Shown here one piece after another: positions 38,166 through 53,300 of a stretch of 64,000 nt of DNA. Under the pieces are notes generated by a model, which was given only the letters and a program-made list of their open reading frames with translations, was not told where the DNA came from and did no database searches. Origin of the DNA: Ilex aquifolium (Eukaryota > Streptophyta > Magnoliopsida > Aquifoliales > Aquifoliaceae). Position numbers and translations under genes: made by a program. The stretch lies in contig OX637399.1 of the NCBI GenBank assembly GCA_951799425.1, forward strand, positions 36,243,701 through 36,307,700, given 5' to 3'. How positions within the stretch are numbered: position 1 is the stretch's first letter; every line of letters starts with the position of its first letter.

Positions 38166-41100
38166 GTTAGGGATTGAAGAATTCTTTACAATGCCGCAAG
38201 AATCATCTTAATCAGAGACCGGAGCAAAAAGTTATGTCAGAAATACTGAAGATTGGGAAATTACTTTTTTTTGCCTTGTGGAGGGGAATGGCCAACTATA
38301 CCAAACTTCTATCACAGTTTCGAACTTGTTAGAAGATGAATCACCAATTTTGATCTCAATATATTGGTTAGGGTTTCAAGTTCTCTTTGCAATGCCGCAA
38401 GAATTAGCTCAATCCGAGTTCGGGAGAAAGAGTTATGTCGGATATAATATTTCATTTTAAAGGAGGACTACTTATTACACAAAACTTGCGTTACAATAGA
38501 GTCCATGCTAGAGGATTTTTCATGACTTTTGATGTGAATAAAATGGTTAGGGATTGAAGAATTCTTTACAATGCCGCAAGAATCATCTTAATCAGAGACC
38601 GGTGCAAAAAGTTATGTCAGAAATACTGAAGATTGGGAAATTACTTTTTTTTGCCTTGTGGAGGGGAATGGCCAACTATACCAAACTTCCATCACAATTT
38701 CGAACTTGTTAGAAGATGAATCACCAATTTTGATCTTAATATATTGGTTAGGGTTTCAAGTTCTCTTTGCAATGCCGCAAGAATTAGCTCAATCCGAGTT
38801 CGGGAGAAAGAGTTATGTCGGATATAATATTTCATTTTAAAGGAGGACTACTTATTACACAAAACTTGCGTTACAATAGAGTCCATGCTAGAGGATTTTT
38901 CATGACTTTTGATGTGAATAAAATGGTTAGGGATTGAAGAATTCTTTACAATGCCGCAAGAATCATCTTAATCAGAGACCGGAGCAAAAAGTTATGTCAG
39001 AAATACTGAAGATTGGGAAATTACTTTTTTTTGCCTTGTGGAGGGGAATGGCCAACTATACCAAACTTCCATCACAGTTTCGAACTTGTTAGAAGATGAA
39101 TCACCAATTTTGATCTGAATATATTTGTTAGGGTTTCAAGTTCTCTTTGCAATGCCGTAAGTATTAGCTCAATCCGAGTTCGGGAGAAAGAGTTATGTCG
39201 GATATAATATTTCATTTTAAAGGAGGACTACTTATTACACAAAACTTGCCTTACAATAGAACCCATGCAAGAGGATTTTTCATGACTTTTGATGTGAATA
39301 AAATGGTTAGGGATTGAAGAATTCTTTACAATGCCGCAAGAATCATCTTAATCAGAGACCGGAGCAAAAAGTTATGTCAGAAATACTAAAGATTGGGAAA
39401 TTACTTTTTTTTGCCTTGTGGAGGGGAATGGCCAACTATACCAAACTTCCATCACAATTTCGAAATTGTTAGAAGATGAATCACCAATTTTGATCTCAAA
39501 ATATTGGTTAGGATTTCAAGTTCTCTTTGCAATGCCGCAAGAATTAGCTCAATCCGAGTTCGGGAGAAAGAGTTATGTCGGATATAATATTTCATTTTAA
39601 AGGAGGACTACTTATTACACAAAACTTGCCTTACAATTGAGCCCATGCTAGAGGATTTTTCATGACTTTTGATGTGAATAAAATGGTTAGGGATTGAAGA
39701 ATTCTTTACAATGCCGCAAGAATCATCTTAATCAGAGACCGGAGCAAAAAGTTATGTCAGAAATACTAAAGAATGGGAAATTACTTTTTTTTGCCTTGTG
39801 GAGGGGAATGGCCAACTATACCAAACTTCCATCACAATTTCGAACTTGTTAGAAGATGAATCACCAATTTTGATCTCAATATATTGGTTAGGGTTTCAAG
39901 TTCTCTTTGCAATGCCGCAAGAATTAGCTCAATCCGAGTTCGGGAGAAAGAGTTATGTCGGATATAATATTTCATTTTAAAGGAGGACTACTTATTACAC
40001 AAAACTTGCGTTACAATAGAGTCCATGCTAGAGGATTTTTCATGACTTTTGATGTGAATAAAATGGTTAGGGATTGAAGAATTCTTTACAATGCCGCAAG
40101 AATCATCTTAATCAGAGACCGGAGCAAAAAGTTATGTCAGAAATACTGAAGATTGGGAAATTACTTTTTTTTGCCTTGTGGAGGGGAATGGCCAACTATA
40201 CCAAACTTCTATCACAGTTTCGAACTTGTTAGAAGATGAATCACCAATTTTGATCTCAATATATTGGTTAGGGTTTCAAGTTCTCTTTGCAATGCCGCAA
40301 GAATTAGCTCAATCCGAGTTCGGGAGAAAGAGTTATGTCGGATATAATATTTCATTTTAAAGGAGGACTACTTATTACACAAAACATGCGTTACAATAGA
40401 GTCCATGCTAGAGGATTTTTCATGACTTTTGATGTGAATAAAATGGTTAGGGATTGAAGAATTCTTTACAATGCCGCAAGAATCATCTTAATCAGAGACC
40501 GGAGCAAAAAGTTATGTCAGAAATACTGAAGATTGGGAAATTACTTTTTTTTGCCTTGTGGAGGGGAATGGCCAACTATACCAAACTTCTATCACAGTTT
40601 CGAACTTGTTAGAAGATGAATCACCAATTTTGATCTCAATATATTGGTTAGGGTTTCAAGTTCTCTTTGCAATGCCGCAAGAATTAGCTCAATCCGAGTT
40701 CGGGAGAAAGAGTTATGTCGGATATAATATTTCATTTTAAAGGAGGACTACTTATTACACAAAACTTGCGTTACAATAGAGTCCATGCTAGAGGATTTTT
40801 CATGACTTTTGATGTGAATAAAATGGTTAGGGATTGAAGAATTCTTTACAATGCCGCAAGAATCATCTTAATCAGAGACCGGAGCAAAAAGTTATGTCAG
40901 AAATACTGAAGATTGGGAAATTACTTTTTTTTGCCTTGTGGAGGGGAATGGCCAACTATACCAAACTTCCATCACAATTTCGAACTTGTTAGAAGATGAA
41001 TCACCAATTTTGATCTTAATATATTGGTTAGGGTTTCAAGTTCTCTTTGCAATGCCGCAAGAATTAGCTCAATCCGAGTTCGGGAGAAAGAGTTATGTCG

Positions 41101-44100
41101 GATATAATATTTCATTTTAAAGGAGGACTACTTATTACACAAAACTTGCGTTACAATAGAGTCCATGCTAGAGGATTTTTCATGACTTTTGATGTGAATA
41201 AAATGGTTAGGGATTGAAGAATTCTTTACAATGCCGCAAGAATCATCTTAATCAGAGACCGGAGCAAAAAGTTATGTCAGAAATACTGAAGATTGGGAAA
41301 TTACTTTTTTTTGCCTAGTGGAGGGGAATGGCCAACTATACCAAACTTCCATCACAGTTTCGAACTTGTTAGAAGATGAATCACCAATTTTGATCTGAAT
41401 ATATTTGTTACGGTTTCAAGTTCTCTTTGCAATGCCGTAAGTATTAGCTCAATCCGAGTTCGGGAGAAAGAGTTATGTCGGATATAATATTTCATTTTAA
41501 AGGAGGACTACTTATTACACAAAACTTGCGTTACAATAGAGTCCATGCTAGAGGATTTTTCATGACTTTTGATGTGAATAAAATGGTTAGGGATTGAAGA
41601 ATTCTTTACAATGCCGCAAGAATCATCTTAATCAGAGACCGGAGCAAAAAGTTATGTCAGAAATACTGAAGATTGGGAAATTACTTTTTTTTGCCTTGTG
41701 GAGGGGAATGGCCAACTATACCAAACTTCCATCACAATTTCGAACTTGTTAGAAAATGAATCACCAATTTTGATCTGAATATATTTGTTAGGGTTTCAAG
41801 TTCTCTTTGCAATGCCGTAAGTATTAGCTCAATCCGAGTTCGGGAGAAAGAGTTATGTCGGATATAATATTTCATTTTAAAGGAGGACTACTTATTACAC
41901 AAAACTTGCGTTACAATAGAGTCCATGCTAGAGGATTTTTCATGACTTTTGATGTGAATAAAATGGTTAGGGATTGAAGAATTCTTTACAATGCCGCAAG
42001 AATCATCTTAATCAGAGACCGGAGCAAAAAGTTATGTCAGAAATACTGAAGATTGGGAAATTACTTTTTTTTGCCTTGTGGAGGGGAATGGCCAACTATA
42101 CCAAACTTCCATCACAGTTTCGAACTTGTTAGAAGATGAATCACCAATTTTGATCTCAATATATTGGTTAGGGTTTCAAGTTCTCTTTGCAATGCCGCAA
42201 GAATTAGCTCAATCCGAGTTCGGGAGAAAGAGTTATGTCGGATATAATATTTCATTTTAAAGGAGGACTATTTATTACACAAAACTTGCGTTACAATAGA
42301 GTCCATGCTAGAGGATTTTTCATGACTTTTGATGTGAATAAAATGGTTAGGGATTGAAGAATTCTTTACAATGCCGCAAGAATCATCTTAATCAGAGACC
42401 GGAGCAAAAAGTTATGTCAGAAATACTGAAGATTGGGAAATTACTTTTTTTTGCCTTGTGGAGGGGAATGACCAACTATACCAAACTTCCATCACAATTT
42501 CGAACTTGTTAGAAGATGAATCACCAATTTTGATCTTAATATATTGGTTAGGGTTTCAAGTTCTCTTTGCAATGCCGCAAGAATTAGCTCAATCCGAGTT
42601 CGGGAGAAAGAGTTATGTCGGATATAATATTTCATTTTAAAGGAGGACTACTTATTACACAAAACTTGCGTTACAATAGAGTCCATGCTAGAGGATTTTT
42701 CATGACTTTTGATGTGAATAAAATGGTTAGGGATTGAAGAATTCTTTACAATGCCGCAAGAATCATCTTAATCAGAGACCGGAGCAAAAAGTTATGTCAG
42801 AAATACTGAAGATTGGGAAATTACTTTTTTTTGCCTTGCGGAGGGGAATGGCCAACTATACCAAACTTCCATCACAATTTCGAACTTGTTAGAAGATGAA
42901 TCACCAATTTTGATCTCAATATATTGGTTAGGGTTTCAAGTTCTCTTTGCAATGCCGCAAGAATTAGCTCAATCCGAGTTCGGGAGAAAGAGTTATGTCG
43001 GATATAATATTTCATTTTAAAGGAGGACTACTTATTACACAAAACTTGCGTTACAATAGAGTCCATGCTAGAGGATTTTTCATGACTTTTGATGTGAATA
43101 AAATGGTTAGGGATTGAAGAATTCTTTACAATGCCGCAAGAATCATCTTAATCAGAGACCGGAGCAAAAAGTTATGTCAGAAATACTGAAGATTGGGAAA
43201 TTACTTTTTTTTGCCTTGTGGAGGGGAATGGCCAACTATACCAAACTTCCATCACAATTTCGAACTTGTTAGAAGATGAATCACCAATTTTGATCTTAAT
43301 ATATTGGTTAGGGTTTCAAGTTCTCTTTGCAATGCCGCAAGAATTAGCTCAATCCGAGTTCGGGGGAAAGAGTTATGTCGGATATAATATTTCATTTTAA
43401 AGGAGGACTACTTATTACACAAAACTTGCGTTACAATAGAGTCCATGCTAGAGGATTTTTCATGACTTTTGATGTGAATAAAATGGTTAGGGATTGAAGA
43501 ATTCTTTACAATGCCGCAAGAATCATCTTAATCAGAGACCGGAGCAAAAAGTTATGTCAGAAATACTGAAGATTGGGAAATTACTTTTTTTTGCCTTGTG
43601 GAGGGGAATGGCCAACTATACCAAACTTCCATCACAATTTCGAACTTGTTAGAAGATGAATCACCAATTTTGATCTTAATATATTGGTTAGGGTTTCAAG
43701 TTCTCTTTGCAATGCCGCAAGAATTAGCTCAATCCGAGTTCGGGAGAAAGAGTTATGTCGGATATAATATTTCATTTTAAAGGAGGACTACTTATTACAC
43801 AAAACTTGCGTTACAATAGAGTCCATGCTAGAGCATTTTTCATGACTTTTGATGTGAATAAAATGGTTAGGGATTGAAGAATTCTTTACAATGCCGCAAG
43901 AATCATCTTAATCAGAGACCGGAGCAAAAAGTTATGTCAGAAATACTGAAGATTGGGAAATTACTTTTTTTTGCCTTGTGGAGGGGAATGGCCAACTATA
44001 CCAAACTTCCATCACAGTTTCGAACTTGTTAGAAGATGAATCACCAATTTTGATCTGAATATATTTGTTAGGGTTTCAAGTTCTCTTTGCAATGCCGTAA

Positions 44101-45765
44101 GTATTAGCTCAATCCGAGTTCGGGAGAAAGAGTTATGTCGGATATAATATTTCATTTTAAAGGAGGACTACTTATTACACAAAACTTGCGTTACAATAGA
44201 GTCCATGCTAGAGGATTTTTCATGACTTTTGATGTGAATAAAATGGTTAGGGATTGAAGAATTCTTTACAATGCCGCAAGAATCATCTTAATCAGAGACC
44301 GGAGCAAAAAGTTATGTCAGAAATACTGAAGATTGGGAAATTACTTTTTTTTGCCTTGTGGAGGGGAATGGCCAACTATACCAAACTTCCATCACAATTT
44401 CGAACTTGTTAGAAAATGAATCACCAATTTTGATCTGAATATATTTGTTAGGGTTTCAAGTTCTCTTTGCAATGCCGTAAGTATTAGCTCAATCCGAGTT
44501 CGGGAGAAAGAGTTATGTCGGATATAATATTTCATTTTAAAGGAGGACTACTTATTACACAAAACTTGCGTTACAATAGAGTCCATGCTAGAGGATTTTT
44601 CATGACTTTTGATGTGAATAAAATGGTTAGGGATTGAAGAATTCTTTACAATGCCGCAAGAATCATCTTAATCAGAGACCGGAGCAAAAAGTTATGTCAG
44701 AAATACTGAAGATTGGGAAATTACTTTTTTTTGCCTTGTGGAGGGGAATGGCCAACTATACCAAACTTCCATCACAGTTTCGAACTTGTTAGAAGATGAA
44801 TCACCAATTTTGATCTCAATATATTGGTTAGGGTTTCAAGTTCTCTTTGCAATGCCGCAAGAATTAGCTCAATCCGAGTTCGGGAGAAAGAGTTATGTCG
44901 GATATAATATTTCATTTTAAAGGAGGACTACTTATTACACAAAACTTGCGTTACAATAGAGTCCATGCTAGAGGATTTTTCATGACTTTTGATGTGAATA
45001 AAATGGTTAGGGATTGAAGAATTCTTTACAATGCCGCAAGAATCATCTTAATCAGAGACCGGAGCAAAAAGTTATGTCAGAAATACTGAAGATTGGGAAA
45101 TTACTTTTTTTTGCCTTGTGGAGGGGAATGGCCAACTATACCAAACTTCCATCACAATTTCGAACTTGTTAGAAGATGAATCACCAATTTTGATCTTAAT
45201 ATATTGGTTAGGGTTTCAAGTTCTCTTTGCAATGCCGCAAGAATTAGCTCAATCCGAGTTCGGGAGAAAGAGTTATGTCGGATATAATATTTCATTTTAA
45301 AGGAGGACTACTTATTACACAAAACTTGCGTTACAATAGAGTCCATGCTAGAGGATTTTTCATGACTTTTGATGTGAATAAAATGGTTAGGGATTGAAGA
45401 ATTCTTTACAATGCCGCAAGAATCATCTTAATCAGAGACCGGAGCAAAAAGTTATGTCAGAAATACTGAAGATTGGGAAATTACTTTTTTTTGCCTTGCG
45501 GAGGGGAATGGCCAACTATACCAAACTTCCATCACAATTTCGAACTTGTTAGAAGATGAATCACCAATTTTGATCTCAATATATTGATTAGGGTTTCAAG
45601 TTCTCTTTGCAATGCCGCAAGAATTAGCTCAATCCGAGTTCGGGAGAAAAAGTTATGTCGGATATAATATTTCATTTTAAAGGAGGACTACTTATTACAC
45701 AAAACTTGCGTTACAATAGAGCCCATGCTAGATGATTTTTCATGACTTTTGTTGTGAATAAAATG
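38166..45765 (+). repeat. Irregular block IV with a 2,660-bp recurrence
   Basis: This block is defined by monomers with TTTTGATCTTAATAT (a C to T change) near 38734, 41014, 42534, 43294, 43674 and 45194, class-b monomers with ACTTCTATCAC near 38310, 40210 and 40590, and CCTTGCGGAG monomers near 42838 and 45498. The run x(CAGTTTCG), x(GAAAATG), b, TTAAT-type, GCGG-type starts at about 41206 and again at 43866, 2,660 bp (7 x 380) apart. Around 39306-40065 two monomers differ, with TCGAAATTG and TTGCCTTACAATTGAGCCC, foreshadowing the second 384-bp monomer of the next block. Otherwise the order is not periodic. Confidence 0.8.
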
Positions 45766-48053
45766 GTTAGGGATTGAAGAATTCTTTACAATGCCGCAAG
45801 AATCATCTTAATCAGAGACCGGAGCAAAAAGTTATGTCAGAAATACTAAAGAATGGGAAATTACTTTTTTTTTTTTTCCTCGTGGAGGGGAATGGCCAAC
45901 TATACCAAACTTCCATCACAGTTTCGAACTTGTTAGAAGATGAATCACCAATTTTGATCTCAATATATTGGTTAGGGTTTCAAGTTCTCTTTGCAATGCC
46001 GCAAGAATTAGCTCAATCCGAGTTCGGGAGAAAAAGTTATGTCGGATATAATATTTCATTTTAAAGGAGGACTACTTATTACACAAAACTTGCGTTACAA
46101 TAGAGCCCATGCTAGAGGTTTTTTCATGACTTTTGATGTGAATAAAATGGTTAGGGATTGAAGAATTCTTTACAATGCCGCAAGAATCATCATAATCAGA
46201 GACCGGAGCAAAAAGTTATGTCAGAAATACTAAAGAATGGGAAATTACTTTTTTTTTTTTTCCTCGTGGAGGGGAATGGCCAACTATACCAAACTTCCAT
46301 CACAATTTCGAAATTGTTAGAAGATGAATCACCAATTTTGATCTCAAAATATTGGTTAGGATTTCAAGTTCTCTTTGCAATGCCGCAAGAATTAGCTCAA
46401 TCCGAGTTCGGGAGAAAGAGTTATGTCGGATATAATATTTCATTTTAAAGGAGGACTACTTATTACACAAAACTTGCCTTACAATAGAGCCCATGCTAGA
46501 GGATTTTTCATGACTTTTGATGTGAATAAAATGGTTAGGGATTGAAGAATTCTTTACAATGCCGCAAGAATCATCTTAATCAGAGACCGGAGCAAAAAGT
46601 TATGTCAGAAATACTGAAGATTGGGAAATTACTTTTTTTTGCCTTGTGGAGGGGAATGGCCAACTATACCAAACTTCCATCACAATTTCGAACTTGTTAG
46701 AAGATGAATCACCAATTTTGATCTCAATATATTGGTTAGGGTTTCAAGTTCTCTTTGCAATGCCGCAAGAATTAGCTCAATCCGAGTTCGGGAGAAAGAG
46801 TTATGTCGGATATAATATTTCATTTTAAAGGAGGACTACTTATTACACAAAACTTGTGTTACAATAGAGTCCATGCTAGAGGATTTTTCATGACTTTTGA
46901 TGTGAATAAAATGGTTAGGGATTGAAGAATTCTTTACAATGCCGCAAGAATCATCTTAATCAGAGACCGGAGCAAAAAGTTATGTCAGAAATACTGAAGA
47001 TTGGGAAATTACTTTTTTTTGCCTTGTGGAGGGGAATGGCCAACTATACCAAACTTCCATCACAATTTCGAACTTGTTAGAAGATGAATCACCAATTTTG
47101 ATCTCAATATATTGGTTAGGGTTTCAAGTTCTCTTTGCAATGCCGCAAGAATTAGCTCAATCCGAGTTCGGGAGAAAAAGTTATGTCGGATATAATATTT
47201 CATTTTAAAGGAGGACTACTTATTACACAAAACTTGCGTTACAATAGAGCCCATGCTAGATGATTTTTCATGACTTTTGTTGTGAATAAAATGGTTAGGG
47301 ATTGAAGAATTCTTTACAATGCCGCAAGAATCATCTTAATCAGAGACCGGAGCAAAAAGTTATGTCAGAAATACTAAAGAATGGGAAATTACTTTTTTTT
47401 GCCTTGTGGAGGGGAATGGCCAACTATACCAAACTTCCATCACAATTTCGAACTTGTTAGAAGATGAATCACCAATTTTGATCTCAATATATTGGTTAGG
47501 GTTTCAAGTTCTCTTTGCAATGCCGCAAGAATTAGCTCAATCCGAGTTCGGGAGAAAGAGTTATGTCGGATATAATATTTCATTTTAAAGGAGGACTACT
47601 TATTACACAAAACTTGCGTTACAATAGAGTCCATGCTAGAGGATTTTTCATGACTTTTGATGTGAATAAAATGGTTAGGGATTGAAGAATTCTTTACAAT
47701 GCCGCAAGAATCATCTTAATCAGAGACCGGAGCAAAAAGTTATGTCAGAAATACTGAAGATTGGGAAATTACTTTTTTTTGCCTTGTGGAGGGGAATGGC
47801 CAACTATACCAAACTTCCATCACAATTTCGAACTTGTTAGAAAATGAATCACCAATTTTAATCTGAATATATTTGTTAGGGTTTCAAGTTCTCTTTGCAA
47901 TGCCGTAAGTATTAGCTCAATCCGAGTTCGGGAGAAAGAGTTATGTCGGATATAATATTTCATTTTAAAGGAGGACTACTTATTACACAAAACTTGCGTT
48001 ACAATAGAGCCCATGCTAGATGATTTTTCATGACTTTTGTTGTGAATAAAATG
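45766..48053 (+). repeat. Block V unit 1, canonical 6-mer
   Basis: Order h1, h2, k, c, AAGAATGGG-type, x. The 13-T tracts lie at 45865-45877 and 46249-46261. It joins block IV through a monomer with GCGG and an ATTGATTAG junction. It has neither of the markers (ACATTGCC, CGGAAG) that subdivide later units. Confidence 0.9.
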
Positions 48054-50341
48054 GTTAGGGATTGAAGAATTCTTTACAATGCCGCAAGAATCATCTTAAT
48101 CAGAGACCGGAGCAAAAAGTTATGTCAGAAATACTAAAGAATGGGAAATTACTTTTTTTTTTTTTCCTCGTGGAGGGGAATGGCCAACTATACCAAACTT
48201 CCATCACAGTTTCGAACTTGTTAGAAGATGAATCACCAATTTTGATCTCAATATATTGGTTAGGGTTTCAAGTTCTCTTTGCAATGCCGCAAGAATTAGC
48301 TCAATCCGAGTTCGGGAGAAAAAGTTATGTCGGATATAATATTTCATTTTAAAGGAGGACTACTTATTACACAAAACTTGCGTTACAATAGAGCCCATGC
48401 TAGAGGTTTTTTCATGACTTTTGATGTGAATAAAATGGTTAGGGATTGAAGAATTCTTTACAATGCCGCAAGAATCATCATAATCAGAGACCGGAGCAAA
48501 AAGTTATGTCAGAAATACTAAAGAATGGGAAATTACTTTTTTTTTTTTTCCTCGTGGAGGGGAATGGCCAACTATACCAAACTTCCATCACAATTTCGAA
48601 ATTGTTAGAAGATGAATCACCAATTTTGATCTCAAAATATTGGTTAGGATTTCAAGTTCTCTTTGCAATGCCGCAAGAATTAGCTCAATCCGAGTTCGGG
48701 AGAAAGAGTTATGTCGGATATAATATTTCATTTTAAAGGAGGACTACTTATTACACAAAACTTGCCTTACAATAGAGCCCATGCTAGAGGATTTTTCATG
48801 ACTTTTGATGTGAATAAAATGGTTAGGGATTGAAGAATTCTTTACATTGCCGCAAGAATCATCTTAATCAGAGACCGGAGCAAAAAGTTATGTCAGAAAT
48901 ACTGAAGATTGGGAAATTACTTTTTTTTGCCTTGTGGAGGGGAATGGCCAACTATACCAAACTTCCATCACAATTTCGAACTTGTTAGAAGATGAATCAC
49001 CAATTTTGATCTCAATATATTGGTTAGGGTTTCAAGTTCTCTTTGCAATGCCGCAAGAATTAGCTCAATCCGAGTTCGGGAGAAAGAGTTATGTCGGATA
49101 TAATATTTCATTTTAAAGGAGGACTACTTATTACACAAAACTTGTGTTACAATAGAGTCCATGCTAGAGGATTTTTCATGACTTTTGATGTGAATAAAAT
49201 GGTTAGGGATTGAAGAATTCTTTACAATGCCGCAAGAATCATCTTAATCAGAGACCGGAGCAAAAAGTTATGTCAGAAATACTGAAGATTGGGAAATTAC
49301 TTTTTTTTGCCTTGTGGAGGGGAATGGCCAACTATACCAAACTTCCATCACAATTTCGAACTTGTTAGAAGATGAATCACCAATTTTGATCTCAATATAT
49401 TGGTTAGGGTTTCAAGTTCTCTTTGCAATGCCGCAAGAATTAGCTCAATCCGAGTTCGGGAGAAAAAGTTATGTCGGATATAATATTTCATTTTAAAGGA
49501 GGACTACTTATTACACAAAACTTGCGTTACAATAGAGCCCATGCTAGATGATTTTTCATGACTTTTGTTGTGAATAAAATGGTTAGGGATTGAAGAATTC
49601 TTTACAATGCCGCAAGAATCATCTTAATCAGAGACCGGAGCAAAAAGTTATGTCAGAAATACTAAAGAATGGGAAATTACTTTTTTTTGCCTTGTGGAGG
49701 GGAATGGCCAACTATACCAAACTTCCATCACAATTTCGAACTTGTTAGAAGATGAATCACCAATTTTGATCTCAATATATTGGTTAGGGTTTCAAGTTCT
49801 CTTTGCAATGCCGCAAGAATTAGCTCAATCCGAGTTCGGGAGAAAGAGTTATGTCGGATATAATATTTCATTTTAAAGGAGGACTACTTATTACACAAAA
49901 CTTGCGTTACAATAGAGTCCATGCTAGAGGATTTTTCATGACTTTTGATGTGAATAAAATGGTTAGGGATTGAAGAATTCTTTACAATGCCGCAAGAATC
50001 ATCTTAATCAGAGACCGGAGCAAAAAGTTATGTCAGAAATACTGAAGATTGGGAAATTACTTTTTTTTGCCTTGTGGAGGGGAATGGCCAACTATACCAA
50101 ACTTCCATCACAATTTCGAACTTGTTAGAAAATGAATCACCAATTTTAATCTGAATATATTTGTTAGGGTTTCAAGTTCTCTTTGCAATGCCGTAAGTAT
50201 TAGCTCAATCCGAGTACGGGAGAAAGAGTTATGTCGGATATAATATTTCATTTTAAAGGAGGACTACTTATTACACAAAACTTGCGTTACAATAGAGCCC
50301 ATGCTAGATGATTTTTCATGACTTTTGTTGTGAATAAAATG
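48054..50341 (+). repeat. Block V unit 2, canonical 6-mer with ACATTGCC marker
   Basis: Same order and 2,288-bp length as unit 1. It carries TTTACATTGCC at about 48842 in place of TTTACAATGCC, a change found elsewhere only in unit 4 (about 54179). It also has a private GAGTACGGG at about 50213. Confidence 0.9.
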
Positions 50342-53300
50342 GTTAGGGATTGAAGAATTCTTTACAATGCCGCAAGAATCATCTTAATCAGAGACCGGAG
50401 CAAAAAGTTATGTCAGAAATACTAAAGAATGGGAAATTACTTTTTTTTTTTTTCCTCGTGGAGGGGAATGGCCAACTATACCAAACTTCCATCACAGTTT
50501 CGAACTTGTTAGAAGATGAATCACCAATTTTGATCTCAATATATTGGTTAGGGTTTCAAGTTCTCTTTGCAATGCCGCAAGAATTAGCTCAATCCGAGTT
50601 CGGAAGAAAAAGTTATGTCGGATATAATATTTCATTTTAAAGGAGGACTACTTATTACACAAAACTTGCGTTACAATAGAGCCCATGCTAGAGGTTTTTT
50701 CATGACTTTTGATGTGAATAAAATGGTTAGGGATTGAAGAATTCTTTACAATGCCGCAAGAATCATCATAATCAGAGACCGGAGCAAAAAGTTATGTCAG
50801 AAATACTAAAGAATGGGAAATTACTTTTTTTTTTTTTCCTCGTGGAGGGGAATGGCCAACTATACCAAACTTCCATCACAATTTCGAAATTGTTAGAAGA
50901 TGAATCACCAATTTTGATCTCAAAATATTGGTTAGGATTTCAAGTTCTCTTTGCAATGCCGCAAGAATTAGCTCAATCCGAGTTCGGGAGAAAGAGTTAT
51001 GTCGGATATAATATTTCATTTTAAAGGAGGACTACTTATTACACAAAACTTGCCTTACAATAGAGCCCATGCTAGAGGATTTTTCATGACTTTTGATGTG
51101 AATAAAATGGTTAGGGATTGAAGAATTCTTTACAATGCCGCAAGAATCATCTTAATCAGAGACCGGAGCAAAAAGTTATGTCAGAAATACTGAAGATTGG
51201 GAAATTACTTTTTTTTGCCTTGTGGAGGGGAATGGCCAACTATACCAAACTTCCATCACAATTTCGAACTTGTTAGAAGATGAATCACCAATTTTGATCT
51301 CAATATATTGGTTAGGGTTTCAAGTTCTCTTTGCAATGCCGCAAGAATTAGCTCAATCCGAGTTCGGGAGAAAGAGTTATGTCGGATATAATATTTCATT
51401 TTAAAGGAGGACTACTTATTACACAAAACTTGTGTTACAATAGAGTCCATGCTAGAGGATTTTTCATGACTTTTGATGTGAATAAAATGGTTAGGGATTG
51501 AAGAATTCTTTACAATGCCGCAAGAATCATCTTAATCAGAGACCGGAGCAAAAAGTTATGTCAGAAATACTGAAGATTGGGAAATTACTTTTTTTTGCCT
51601 TGTGGAGGGGAATGGCCAACTATACCAAACTTCCATCACAATTTCGAACTTGTTAGAAGATGAATCACCAATTTTGATCTCAATATATTGGTTAGGGTTT
51701 CAAGTTCTCTTTGCAATGCCGCAAGAATTAGCTCAATCCGAGTTCGGGAGAAAAAGTTATGTCGGATATAATATTTCATTTTAAAGGAGGACTACTTATT
51801 ACACAAAACTTGCGTTACAATAGAGCCCATGCTAGATGATTTTTCATGACTTTTGATGTGAATAAAATGGTTAGGGATTGAAGAATTCTTTACAATGCCG
51901 CAAGAATCATCTTAATCAGAGACCGGAGCAAAAAGTTATGTCAGAAATACTGAAGATTGGGAAATTACTTTTTTTTGCCTTGTGGAGGGGAATGGCCAAC
52001 TATACCAAACTTCCATCCCAATTTCGAACTTGTTAGAAGATGAATCACCAATTTTGATCTCAATATATTGGTTAGGGTTTCAAGTTCTCTTTGCAATGCC
52101 GCAAGAATTAGCTCAATCCGAGTTCGGGAGAAAGAGTTATGTCGGATATAATATTTCATTTTAAAGGAGGACTACTTATTACACAAAACTTGCGTTACAA
52201 TAGAGCCCATGCTAGATGATTTTTCATGACTTTTGTTGTGAATAAAATGGTTAGGGATTGAAGAATTCTTTACAATGCCGCAAGAATCATCTTAATCAGA
52301 GACCGGAGCAAAAAGTTATGTCAGAAATACTAAAGAATGGGAAATTACTTTTTTTTGCCTTGTGGAGGGGAATGGCCAACTATACCAAACTTCCATCACA
52401 ATTTCGAACTTGTTAGAAGATGAATCACCAATTTTGATCTCAATATATTGGTTAGGGTTTCAAGTTCTCTTTGCAATGCCGCAAGAATTAGCTCAATCCG
52501 AGTTCGGGAGAAAAAGTTATGTCGGATATAATATTTCATTTTAAAGGAGGACTACTTATTACACAAAACTTGCGTTACAATAGAGCCCATGCTAGATGAT
52601 TTTTCATGACTTTTGTTGTGAATAAAATGGTTAGGGATTGAAGAATTCTTTACAATGCCGCAAGAATCATCTTAATCAGAGACCGGAGCAAAAAGTTATG
52701 TCAGAAATACTAAAGAATGGGAAATTACTTTTTTTTGCCTTGTGGAGGGGAATGGCCAACTATACCAAACTTCCATCACAATTTCGAACTTGTTAGAAGA
52801 TGAATCACCAATTTTGATCTCAATATATTGGTTAGGGTTTCAAGTTCTCTTTGCAATGCCGCAAGAATTAGCTCAATCCGAGTTCGGGAGAAAGAGTTAT
52901 GTCGGATATAATATTTCATTTTAAAGGAGGACTACTTATTACACAAAACTTGCGTTACAATAGAGTCCATGCTAGAGGATTTTTCATGACTTTTGATGTG
53001 AATAAAATGGTTAGGGATTGAAGAATTCTTTACAATGCCGCAAGAATCATCTTAATCAGAGACCGGAGCAAAAAGTTATGTCAGAAATACTGAAGATTGG
53101 GAAATTACTTTTTTTTGCCTTGTGGAGGGGAATGGCCAACTATACCAAACTTCCATCACAATTTCGAACTTGTTAGAAAATGAATCACCAATTTTAATCT
53201 GAATATATTTGTTAGGGTTTCAAGTTCTCTTTGCAATGCCGTAAGTATTAGCTCAATCCGAGTTCGGGAGAAAGAGTTATGTCGGATATAATATTTCATT

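Noticed and set aside
45774..46064. 95/96-codon frames at T-tract expanded monomers
   Set aside because: They start at TTG and exist only because a T-tract length change joins two frames; part of the product is a phenylalanine run encoded by the tract. Same repeat artefact.
51965..52159. 64-codon minus-strand frame with an ATG start
   Set aside because: A single A to C change (about 52018) removes a TGA present in the other monomers. Unique to one chimeric monomer, so not a conserved gene.
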